A stretch of 26,512 nucleotides of DNA, from the NCBI GenBank assembly GCA_964646425.1, contig CAZYEI010000018.1, forward strand, positions 1 through 26,512, in the 5' to 3' direction. Below the pieces are notes generated by a model. It was not told the DNA's origin and did not search any database. It saw nothing but the letters and a program-made list of their open reading frames with translations. Of this stretch, positions 1 to 7,346 are shown piece by piece. The translations under genes were made by a program, and so were the position numbers. The DNA is from CAZYEI01 sp964646425. Its GTDB lineage: Bacteria; Bacillota_I; Bacilli_A; RFN20; JAISJY01. The first letter of the stretch is position 1. Each line of letters begins with the position of its first letter.

Positions 1-31
1 TATTTTATAAATACATCCTCTTTCTATATGA

Positions 32-598
32 TTATTTTTTCTTATATCCTTGACGAATATAATGATTATATAAAGCTTCAAATCTATTAAAATGAACTAT
101 CTCTCTTTGTCTTAAGAAAGCTAACACCTTTAACACTTCTTCATCTTTAGTTAAATCCATTAAATGTTCATAAGTAACCCGGGCTTTTTCTTCTGCCGCC
201 ATATCTTCACTTATATCAGCAACAGGATCGCCTGTTATTCCAATACCTGATGCATTAAATGGTGAGCCAAAAATATCTGATGGGAAAATCCCCCTACCAT
301 GTTGGGCATAATTTTTTCCTAAACCCGCCTTTTCTAATTCTTCTAAAGAAGCATCTTTAGTTAATTGATAAATTAAAGTACAAATCATTTCTACATGACC
401 TAACTCTTCGGTACCAATATCAGTTAATTCTGCTCTTCCATAATCATCTGGCAAAGTATATCTTTGACTTAAATATCTTAACGCTGCTCCTAATTCCCCA
501 TATGGTCCTCCAAGTTGTGTCATAATATATTTTGCCATTCGAATATCTTTTTTAGAAACATTCACTGGATATTGTAACTTCTTTTCATAAGAAAACAT
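32..598 (-). CDS. cotJC: CotJC-like manganese catalase (spore coat)
   Basis: Dimanganese catalase-family protein of 188 residues, the CotJC type found in or under the spore coat of endospore formers, where it would break down hydrogen peroxide. The ferritin-like four-helix pattern carries the expected metal ligands: Glu35 in GELGAAL, Glu65 and His68 in EELGHVEM, Glu137 in AAEEKAR, and the C-terminal Glu166/His169 in REIVHF. The start is the ATG at 598, behind a GGGAGGTG ribosome binding site; the reading frame extends further upstream, but that part overlaps the preceding gene and has no binding site. One base separates this start from the stop of the CotJA/CotJB-like gene, so the two are surely co-transcribed and probably translationally coupled. 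Family assignment is secure; a spore-coat role is inferred from the cotJ pairing. Confidence 0.93.
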   Translation of the reverse strand: MFSYEKKLQYPVNVSKKDIRMAKYIMTQLGGPYGELGAALRYLSQRYTLPDDYGRAELTDIGTEELGHVEMICTLIYQLTKDASLEELEKAGLGKNYAQHGRGIFPSDIFGSPFNASGIGITGDPVADISEDMAAEEKARVTYEHLMDLTKDEEVLKVLAFLRQREIVHFNRFEALYNHYIRQGYKKK

Positions 599-599
599 A

Positions 600-1061
600 T
601 TATTTTTGCACCTCCCACGGCCATGGCTCATTTATCCAAATCCATTTACTAAAATAAATATTTTGATTAGGCACAACAGGTCCATACTTATTGATATACT
701 CTTTGATTAAATTATCATATTCACTAATATATTTTTTAAATAATGCTAAGGCTTCTGGATGATTAGGACATAAATCTAAGTATAGTTTTAATTCATGAAT
801 TGCAAAATCATATTTTTGAAGTTCAAATAGTTTTGTAGATCTTTCACTATTAAGAGTTGGCATTAAAGGAATATATTTTTTATAAGTTAGAAATTCATCA
901 CGAGATAAATTTCCTCTAATAATTCCTGTCAATGGATCGACAAAAACTGCATTTGTACATGAATCTTGCTTACTTGCTCGTTCATTCATCAGATAGCTTT
1001 CTTCCGGTAAATTTGAATAATTACTATATTCTAAATATCCTAAATTTTTATCTAAATACAT
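600..1061 (-). CDS. cotJB: CotJB spore coat protein with CotJA-like N-terminal part
   Basis: 153 residues. The C-terminal half (about 76-153) is a clear CotJB domain: LQKYDFAIHELKLYLD, then CPNHPEAL, then a KYGPV stretch and the diagnostic ending NEPWPWE. The N-terminal half is longer than in ordinary CotJB (about 85-90 residues in Bacillus). Residues 40-75 (DPLTGIIRGN, then a Tyr-Lys-rich stretch ending MNxER-like) resemble the CotJA pattern of a short Gly-Asn/Thr segment followed by a Leu/Tyr-Pro-Tyr-like motif, so I read the gene as a fusion of CotJA and CotJB. In Bacillus these are separate genes of the cotJABC operon. The start at 1061 has an AGGAGTG site 6-7 bases upstream. cotJC follows after one base. 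The CotJB call is firm; the CotJA part is a weaker pattern match. Confidence 0.85.
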   Translation of the reverse strand: MYLDKNLGYLEYSNYSNLPEESYLMNERASKQDSCTNAVFVDPLTGIIRGNLSRDEFLTYKKYIPLMPTLNSERSTKLFELQKYDFAIHELKLYLDLCPNHPEALALFKKYISEYDNLIKEYINKYGPVVPNQNIYFSKWIWINEPWPWEVQK

Positions 1062-1111
1062 ATTTTCACTCCTCAGTTATTAAATATGTATTATTTTATT
1101 TTTGATATAGG

Positions 1112-1154
1112 CAAAAAAACAAAAAAAGTACTAATTTTAAAAATTAGCACTTTT
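1112..1154 (-). terminator. Rho-independent terminator of pgcA
   Basis: Hairpin with arms 1124-1129/1149-1154 and 1131-1137/1141-1147 around one mismatch and a 3-base loop. On the minus strand it is followed by a run of T (the A-runs at 1112-1127). It overlaps the phosphoglucomutase stop codon and separates that gene from cotJB. Confidence 0.8.
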
Positions 1155-2817
1155 CTTTAATAAACTTATTTAGCCATTCTTGCATTTTAGTAATAACATC
1201 ATTACATTCTTCTCTATTACCTACTGCAGTAGCATAAACCTTTAGTTTAGGTTCTGTACCACTTGGACGAATAACAATTTGTGAACCCGATTCTAATTTA
1301 TATACAACAACATTTTCTTTTGGTAGTCCATTTATTCCTTGACTATAATCAAGCATTTCTAATATTTTTAAATTTCCAATTGTAGTTAAGGGATTTGTTC
1401 TTAATGATGCCATTAAATTCATCATTGTTGTAAAGCCTGCAGCACCATCAAAATAGAAATTATATAACTTATGCAAATAGTATCCATATTCATCGTAAAT
1501 AACATTTAAAGCATCTACTAATGTCATATTTTTTGCTTTATAATATGAAGTCATTTCTGCGATTAATAGCGATGTAGATACCGCTTCTTTATCTCTAACA
1601 TAAGTCCCAGCTAAATATCCATAACTTTCTTCAAAACCGAAAATATAATTATCTTCTTTTCCTTCTTTTTCTAAATCGGTAATAACTTCCCCAATATATT
1701 TGAAACCGGTTAAAACATTTTTTACTTCTACATTATATTTTTGCGCAATTTTATTAATTAATTCAGTAGTAACGATTGTCTTAACAATAATTCCCTCTTT
1801 AGGAAGTGTTCCTTCATTAGCACGCATTTTAAGGATATAATCACTTAATAATACGCCCATTTCATTACCAGTAATTAGCGCATAATCTCCATTATGAAGA
1901 ACAGCACAACCTACTCGATCACAATCAGGATCAGTTGCAATTAAAATATCTGCATTAATTGTTCTTGCTTTTTCAATACCTAATTCTAATGATTCTCTAA
2001 TTTCCGGATTAGGAAATGGACAAGTTTTAAAAGAAGGATCGGGAATCAATTGTTCCTCAACAAAGGTTAAAGAACCCACATCAGCCTTTAATAAAACTTT
2101 TGGTACAAGAATCCAACCAGTTCCATTTAATGGAGTATATACAACTGAAATATTGCTTAAATCTTGTTTTAATAATCTAGTATTACATACTTTTTTGGTA
2201 AAAGCTAAAATAACGTTATGAGGAACATAAGAAATCAAATTATTTTCTAATGCTTCATTAAAATCCATTAGTTTAATTCCAAAGAAATCATGATTATCAA
2301 TATACTTTTTCATATCATTTGCTTCCTTAGCTGTCACTTGGAAACCATCTTTTCCATATACTTTATAACCATTATAAGAAGCCGGATTATGTGAAGCCGT
2401 AATCATAATACCTACATCACATTTCATTTCTCTTACAATAAATGATAAAACCGGTGTTGGTTGTAATTCGCTAACTAAGTAAGTGTGAATTCCATTTTGA
2501 GCAAAAACACAAGCGGTCTCTAGTGCAAATTCCTTTGACATATAACGAGAATCATAACTAATGGCAACGCTTTTCATATTATTACTATTCATATAATCGG
2601 CAATACCTTGAGTAGCTCTCCTTACTGTATATATATTCATAAAATTTGTTCCTGCTCCTAATTCTCCTCTTAGTCCAGCAGTACCAAAATCAATTACTTT
2701 AAAAAAGCGATCCGCAATAGGTCTTGACTTTCCCCAAATACTTTTTAATTCTTTTTGTAAATTAGGGTCAGTAGCCTTTTCGCACCACTCATGATAAACT
2801 TGATTCAAATCGACCAT
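1144..2817 (-). CDS. pgcA: Alpha-phosphoglucomutase / phosphosugar mutase
   Basis: 557-residue alpha-D-phosphohexomutase, interconverting glucose-1-phosphate and glucose-6-phosphate (possibly also phosphomannose) in the cytoplasm and feeding UDP-glucose and glycolipid or wall polymer synthesis. Visible landmarks are the N-terminal FGTAGLRGELGAGTN substrate loop, the phospho-serine loop TASHNP (Ser about 142), the metal loop DPDCDR near residue 300, the sugar loop GFEESYGY, and the C-terminal phosphate loop RPSGTEPKLK. Length and the GTAGLRGE start match the Bacillus PgcA group rather than the shorter GlmM. The ATG at 2817 is chosen because it follows a GGGAGA site; the further upstream TTG lies inside that leader. 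It has its own promoter (2876-2905) and a terminator over its stop, so it is monocistronic or receives read-through from the ABC gene upstream. Confidence 0.93.
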   Translation of the reverse strand: MVDLNQVYHEWCEKATDPNLQKELKSIWGKSRPIADRFFKVIDFGTAGLRGELGAGTNFMNIYTVRRATQGIADYMNSNNMKSVAISYDSRYMSKEFALETACVFAQNGIHTYLVSELQPTPVLSFIVREMKCDVGIMITASHNPASYNGYKVYGKDGFQVTAKEANDMKKYIDNHDFFGIKLMDFNEALENNLISYVPHNVILAFTKKVCNTRLLKQDLSNISVVYTPLNGTGWILVPKVLLKADVGSLTFVEEQLIPDPSFKTCPFPNPEIRESLELGIEKARTINADILIATDPDCDRVGCAVLHNGDYALITGNEMGVLLSDYILKMRANEGTLPKEGIIVKTIVTTELINKIAQKYNVEVKNVLTGFKYIGEVITDLEKEGKEDNYIFGFEESYGYLAGTYVRDKEAVSTSLLIAEMTSYYKAKNMTLVDALNVIYDEYGYYLHKLYNFYFDGAAGFTTMMNLMASLRTNPLTTIGNLKILEMLDYSQGINGLPKENVVVYKLESGSQIVIRPSGTEPKLKVYATAVGNREECNDVITKMQEWLNKFIKEKC

Positions 2818-2875
2818 AATTAAGTCTCCCTTCAAAACGAAAAATCTTATTTATTATACTATATAAATAGCAAAT

Positions 2876-2905
2876 ATCATAGTATTTTATGCAAAATAAT
2901 GTCAA
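2876..2905 (-). promoter_or_regulatory. SigA-type promoter of pgcA
   Basis: On the minus strand a perfect TTGACA (2900-2905) is followed after 18 bases by TATGAT (2876-2881). A second TATAAT-like box lies at 2853-2858 without a good -35. Confidence 0.65.
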
Positions 2906-2921
2906 ATTTCCTCTATTTTTC

Positions 2922-4637
2922 TTATATTTGAATGCTTGCATTATATAACTCATTATAATAGCCACCATTATTTATTAATTCATAATGACTACCTTCTTCA
3001 ATGATGCCATCTTTTCCTAAAACAATAATTCTATCCGAATTTTTAATAGTAGACAAACGATGGGCAATAATAATCGAAGTTTTATTTGCTAATAATCTAT
3101 CAAAAGCTTCTTGAATTAATTTTTCCGTAAGATTATCTAGTGATGAAGTAGCTTCATCTAAAATAATAATTGGAGGATTCTTTAAAAATAATCTAGCAAT
3201 ACTTATTCTTTGTTTTTGACCTCCACTTAGCTTAACGCCTCTTTCTCCAGTAATTGTTTGATATCCATCAGGTAAGGTCATAATAAAATCATGAATATTA
3301 GCGTTTTTCGCAGCTGCTACAACTTCCTCAAAAGTAGCATTAATATTACCATATCTTATATTTTCTTCTATCGTACCAAAGAAAATAAAAACATCTTGTT
3401 GCACATAACCAATATTTTTTCTTAAAAGTGCTAAATCATATTTTCTAATATCAATTTCATCAATTAACAATTGACCACTATTTAAATCATAAAATCTAGG
3501 AATCAACTTTGAAATCGTAGTTTTACCAACACCTGTTTCTCCAACTATAGCTATTTTTTCACCCTTTTTTATTGATAAATTAAAATTATTTAAAATATCA
3601 TCTTGCTCATTATAATGAAATGTCGCATTTATAAAATTTATATTTCCTTCAATTTCTTGCTTAGGTAAACAATCAATCGGTGAATGAATTGTGGGTTTTA
3701 TTTCCATTATTTCATGAAAAGTTTCTATACCAGCAAATCCTTGTTGAAGTTGTTGCATCATAGCCATTAATCTATTAATTGGCTTAGTCAAATAATTAAT
3801 ATAAAGAAAATATGTTAATAAATCTGCAATCAATAAATCACCACTATAGACTAAATAGCCGCCTAAAACTAATAAAACCAAATTTGTTAATTCTATCAAA
3901 AATTCATTACCACAATTAAAGATAGTCATTTGTTTATAGGCTTCTTTCCAACTCTTTTGATATTCATCATTAGTATTTTTAAATTTTTCATTTTCATATT
4001 TTTCATTTGCAAAAGCTTTTGTTAATCTAATGCCACTAAGACTACTTTCTACTCTTGAATTTAATTCACCATGAAATTTTCTAACATTTCTAAAACTGTT
4101 TAATTGCTTTCTTCTTCTTGTTAAACAAAAGATTATTTCAATTACAACAACAGAAAATATTGCCAGTGTTAATATTACATTTATTTTTACCAAAATAATA
4201 AAACTACCAACAAGCATTATCAAAGAAATAAATAAATCTTCAGGAGCATGATGACTCATCTCAGATACATCCCTAAGATGATTTGTTAAGTTTGACATTA
4301 AAGTTCCTACTTTATTATCATCGAAAAATTGATAATCTAACGTTTCGTACTTTTTAAACAAATCTTCACGCATATCCTTTTCAATTAAAGTTCCCATCAT
4401 ATGACCCCAATAAGAAATAACATATTGAAGCAATAATCTAAATAAATATAAGGCCAACAAACAACAACCAACTAGCAAAATCTTATCAATCATTTTATTA
4501 GGAATATAGTTTTTAGTCATCAAACTAGTTACTAAAGGAAAAACTAAATCAATACCAGCGACTAATGTAGCACATATCATATCTAGAATAAATAATCCTA
4601 ACTGATTCTTATAATAAGACAAAAATCTTTTTATCAT
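2922..4637 (-). CDS. ABC exporter half-transporter (MDR/lipid-A type)
   Basis: 571-residue fused ABC exporter: a six-helix transmembrane domain (about 1-310) followed by an ATPase domain. The ATPase motifs are complete: Walker A GETGVGKT (366-373), Q-loop around 413-414, signature LSGGQ (470-474), Walker B IIILDE (490-495), D-loop SSLD and H-loop His526. It would work as a homodimer in the cytoplasmic membrane, since no partner half-transporter is adjacent. The start at 4637 overlaps the stop of the upstream trmR-like gene (TAATG) and has a GGAG site 9 bases upstream, so translation is coupled. Substrate cannot be read from sequence; family members export drugs, lipids or peptides. No hairpin follows its stop, so transcripts may run on into pgcA. 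Confidence 0.9.
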   Translation of the reverse strand: MIKRFLSYYKNQLGLFILDMICATLVAGIDLVFPLVTSLMTKNYIPNKMIDKILLVGCCLLALYLFRLLLQYVISYWGHMMGTLIEKDMREDLFKKYETLDYQFFDDNKVGTLMSNLTNHLRDVSEMSHHAPEDLFISLIMLVGSFIILVKINVILTLAIFSVVVIEIIFCLTRRRKQLNSFRNVRKFHGELNSRVESSLSGIRLTKAFANEKYENEKFKNTNDEYQKSWKEAYKQMTIFNCGNEFLIELTNLVLLVLGGYLVYSGDLLIADLLTYFLYINYLTKPINRLMAMMQQLQQGFAGIETFHEIMEIKPTIHSPIDCLPKQEIEGNINFINATFHYNEQDDILNNFNLSIKKGEKIAIVGETGVGKTTISKLIPRFYDLNSGQLLIDEIDIRKYDLALLRKNIGYVQQDVFIFFGTIEENIRYGNINATFEEVVAAAKNANIHDFIMTLPDGYQTITGERGVKLSGGQKQRISIARLFLKNPPIIILDEATSSLDNLTEKLIQEAFDRLLANKTSIIIAHRLSTIKNSDRIIVLGKDGIIEEGSHYELINNGGYYNELYNASIQI

Positions 4638-5212
4638 TATTCTTTTCTCCTTACTATGGCAATGCCATCACCAATCTCATATTTAATATCTACTTCAAAA
4701 TCATTCAATGATTGTAAATATTCAATAAAATCTTCATTTACTTTTTGATATTTTTCTTTTTTCTTTTCATTAGCATCTATCCATAAATCTTCCAAATTCA
4801 TATTATCTATAATAATTGTACCATTTGGCAACAATGATTTTGAAAATCTCTCAAAAAAGTATTTATTTCTTTTTTTACTAGCATCTATAAAAATTAAATC
4901 ATATTTTTTATCTGGATAGAATAAAACTGCATCTTCATAAATATTTCTTATTTGTTTATTTACATTAAAATCAATAAAATTTTGATTCGCTATTTTATAC
5001 ATTTCTGCTGTTTTTTCTACTGTAGTAATCTTAATATTAGGTGATATTAATGCTAATGAAATGCTTGTATAGCCAATAGCAGTACCAATTTCTAAAATAT
5101 TTTTATAGTCTTTTTTACTGATTAAATCCGTTAAAAACAAAACAACATCTCTTCTTGCAATTGGTACATAATTATCTTTTGCAAATTTTTCAAGTTCTTC
5201 CATTGTTTTCAT
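4637..5212 (-). CDS. trmR: TrmR-like tRNA 5-hydroxyuridine O-methyltransferase
   Basis: 191-residue class I SAM methyltransferase of the catechol/caffeoyl-CoA type. Motif I is LEIGTAIGY (40-48), Glu66 would bind the ribose of SAM, and FIDASK (108-113) with IIDN (134-137) supplies the usual metal ligands. The opening KDNYVPIARRDV and the ending EIGDGIAIVRRK match the Bacillus TrmR (YrrM) pattern, which methylates 5-hydroxyuridine at the wobble position of tRNA. Relative to Bacillus TrmR about 25 N-terminal residues are missing, and no similar codons lie upstream. The ATG at 5212 follows GGTGGTGA; the ATG at 5245 has no binding site. It is the first gene of a two-gene unit with the ABC exporter. 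A generic small-molecule O-methyltransferase is the alternative. Confidence 0.78.
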   Translation of the reverse strand: MKTMEELEKFAKDNYVPIARRDVVLFLTDLISKKDYKNILEIGTAIGYTSISLALISPNIKITTVEKTAEMYKIANQNFIDFNVNKQIRNIYEDAVLFYPDKKYDLIFIDASKKRNKYFFERFSKSLLPNGTIIIDNMNLEDLWIDANEKKKEKYQKVNEDFIEYLQSLNDFEVDIKYEIGDGIAIVRRKE

Positions 5213-5250
5213 AATTTCACCACCAAACCTTATATATTTTAACATAAATA

Positions 5251-5289
5251 GACAAAAAAATAACTATCATTTAAAGTGATAGTTATTTT
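5251..5289 (-). terminator. Rho-independent terminator after flavin reductase-like gene
   Basis: Perfect 13-bp stem, arms 5257-5269 and 5277-5289 with a 7-base loop, followed on the minus strand by TTTTTTT. It overlaps the end of the gene that stops at 5283. Confidence 0.85.
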
Positions 5290-5777
5290 TCATATATTGC
5301 AATTATCTCTCCGATATAGATATCGTGATAATCTTTCAAAGGATATTCTTTATCAATCGAGCAATCAATAAAATTCTCTCTTTTTATTGAATCTTGATAT
5401 ATCTTTTTACAAACAAGTACATATGAAGCTTCATTAAATCCGACAGTTTCATGTATCGGAAAAACCGTTAAATTTGTTTTTTCAACCTTCTTTTCATCTC
5501 TTCCGCTTACTTTACCAAGATAGGCTAATTCCTTACGATATTCACCTTTAAAGAAAGAAACAGTAAAACAATCATTACTTTCTAAAAATACTTTGGTATA
5601 CCTAGTAGGTCGCACATATACAGTACAAATATTACGATTCCACAAATAACCGCATTGCCCCCAAGATATTGTCATAGTATTAAAATCATTTTCATTACCA
5701 GCAGTCAAAAGAGCCCATCCTTTGCTAAATTCAGCGAATATATTATTGTTTAAGCTAGATAATTCAATCTTTTTCAT
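5283..5777 (-). CDS. Flavin reductase-like FMN-binding protein
   Basis: 164-residue single-domain protein of the flavin reductase-like split-barrel family. The pattern is family-typical: WALLTAGN near residue 21, MTISWGQCGYLWNR (35-48) that forms the FMN pocket, then VRPTRYTKVFLESN and FTVSFF. Such proteins bind FMN and either reduce it with NAD(P)H or act as redox partners. The specific partner is unknown. The start at 5777 has GGAGG 7 bases upstream. It lies 39 bases after the GPH symporter with no promoter or terminator between, so the two are probably one transcript; a functional link to sugar uptake is not evident. It has a strong terminator at its 3' end. Confidence 0.85.
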   Translation of the reverse strand: MKKIELSSLNNNIFAEFSKGWALLTAGNENDFNTMTISWGQCGYLWNRNICTVYVRPTRYTKVFLESNDCFTVSFFKGEYRKELAYLGKVSGRDEKKVEKTNLTVFPIHETVGFNEASYVLVCKKIYQDSIKRENFIDCSIDKEYPLKDYHDIYIGEIIAIYEK

Positions 5778-5816
5778 CCATTATCCTCCGTGATTAATAT
5801 ATTCTATTACTAGCTA

Positions 5817-7232
5817 TTAAGCATTATTACTTTTATTTTGTTTTTCTTTTCTAGCAGCTATCTCTGCTTTTATAGCATCAAATTTATCTTTTCCCATATT
5901 AGCACGATGACAGAATATAATACTTAAAACAAAAATTATACCAGGAATCAACCCAATTACAACTCTAATCGCAGTTAAAGCAGAATTTGGTTGGGTAAAA
6001 TCAGCACCATATCCATTTAATTCAGGATTTTCTACATATCCAAATAATCCCAATGTAAATGATACAAGCAAAGTAGCAATACCAGATGCAGTCTTATATA
6101 AAAATTGCATCATGCCATAATAAGCACCTTCACGTCTTACACCATGAACTAACTCATCAACCTCAATAACATCAGGAACAGAAGCATAAGGAAGAATTTG
6201 AATTGCTGACATTCCAATACCAACTAAAACTACTACTATAATCAACCATAAATAACTCTTTGCAGAAATCACTAAACATAGCAACAATGAAATACTAATG
6301 TATATAGCAGCAATACTATAAACTTTATGTTTTTGATATTTTTCACTCATTTTAACCCAAAACGTAGCAGTAATAATTGCCACAACTAACGGAATAGCAA
6401 TAAATAACATTGATTCAGCTCCACCGCCAAAACCTAATGTATCATTAACAAAAAATACAAATACAGTAATGATAATATCAAAACCAACTAAACTCATTAA
6501 ATAATAAGCAGCAGTATTTCTAAATTCTTTTAAACTTAAAAATTGTTTTAAAGTTTTAAAAAATCCATAAGGATTTACTTCTACTTCATCATGTCTTTCT
6601 TCAATATTTTTAACACATATCAACATAATAATAGCAGCCAAAGCTCCAAATATCATTGATGAATACATATATGCTTTTGGCTCACTATTAAATATTCCAT
6701 AGAAAACTGACTCAGTACCATCAGCAAGAACAGCAAAAACTGCAGCACCCAATAATAAACCAACATTAGCACAAATAATACGAATTCCATTCAATGATGT
6801 TCTTTCATCATAATCTTTTGTCATATTAGCACTTAAAGCATTATATGGAATATATACAACTGTCCAAATAGTATTAAACAAACAATAAACTAATAAATAA
6901 TATAAAAATTTTAATGTTTTTGCATCAGTCTTAATAGGAGTCAACCACATTAAAACAAAGATTATGCCAAAGGGAATTGCTCCAAACAGCATATAAACTC
7001 TTCTCTTTCCATATTTTGACTTTGTTCTATCACTAATAATTCCCATAGCATAGTCAGTAACCGCATCCCAAACACGAGCTAAAATAAATATAATTCCTGT
7101 TAGAAATGGAGAAACACCAGCAACGCTAATAAGGAAATACATAAAATAAAAGTTAATCGTTGCAAACAAAATATTACAAGATAAATCACCTAATCCGTAA
7201 CAAACTTTTTCTTTAGTTCTAAGTTTTTCCAT
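5817..7232 (-). CDS. GPH-family sugar:cation symporter
   Basis: 471-residue, 12-helix membrane transporter of the glycoside-pentoside-hexuronide (GPH) group of the major facilitator fold. Diagnostic stretches are EKVCYGLGDL at the N-terminus, ARVWDAVTDYAMG with the loop SDRTKSKYGKRR, and YIPYNALSANMTKDYDERT in the middle. It imports a sugar or glycoside with Na+ or H+. No IIA-like regulatory domain follows, unlike the lactose transporter LacS. No glycosidase, kinase or regulator is nearby, so the substrate cannot be named. The start at 7232 has an AGGAG site 9-10 bases upstream, and there is a promoter at 7265-7293. Confidence 0.9.
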   Translation of the reverse strand: MEKLRTKEKVCYGLGDLSCNILFATINFYFMYFLISVAGVSPFLTGIIFILARVWDAVTDYAMGIISDRTKSKYGKRRVYMLFGAIPFGIIFVLMWLTPIKTDAKTLKFLYYLLVYCLFNTIWTVVYIPYNALSANMTKDYDERTSLNGIRIICANVGLLLGAAVFAVLADGTESVFYGIFNSEPKAYMYSSMIFGALAAIIMLICVKNIEERHDEVEVNPYGFFKTLKQFLSLKEFRNTAAYYLMSLVGFDIIITVFVFFVNDTLGFGGGAESMLFIAIPLVVAIITATFWVKMSEKYQKHKVYSIAAIYISISLLLCLVISAKSYLWLIIVVVLVGIGMSAIQILPYASVPDVIEVDELVHGVRREGAYYGMMQFLYKTASGIATLLVSFTLGLFGYVENPELNGYGADFTQPNSALTAIRVVIGLIPGIIFVLSIIFCHRANMGKDKFDAIKAEIAARKEKQNKSNNA

Positions 7233-7264
7233 AAATAAATGTCTCCTTCTAAAATTTTTTTATT

Positions 7265-7293
7265 AATATAATATAAAATGATTAAAAAGGCAA
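7265..7293 (-). promoter_or_regulatory. Promoter of GPH symporter-flavin reductase unit
   Basis: Minus strand TTGCCT (7288-7293), 17-bp spacer, TATATT (7265-7270). Good spacing, moderate match to the SigA consensus. Confidence 0.5.
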
Positions 7294-7346
7294 GTTTTAA
7301 TCACAAAGTGCCAAATATTATTAAATAATATTTTCTAAATTCATAA

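Noticed and set aside
7313..7334. AT-only palindrome after the Na/phosphate cotransporter gene as a terminator
   Set aside because: The stem has no G:C pairs and no T-run follows; expected often by chance at this base composition.
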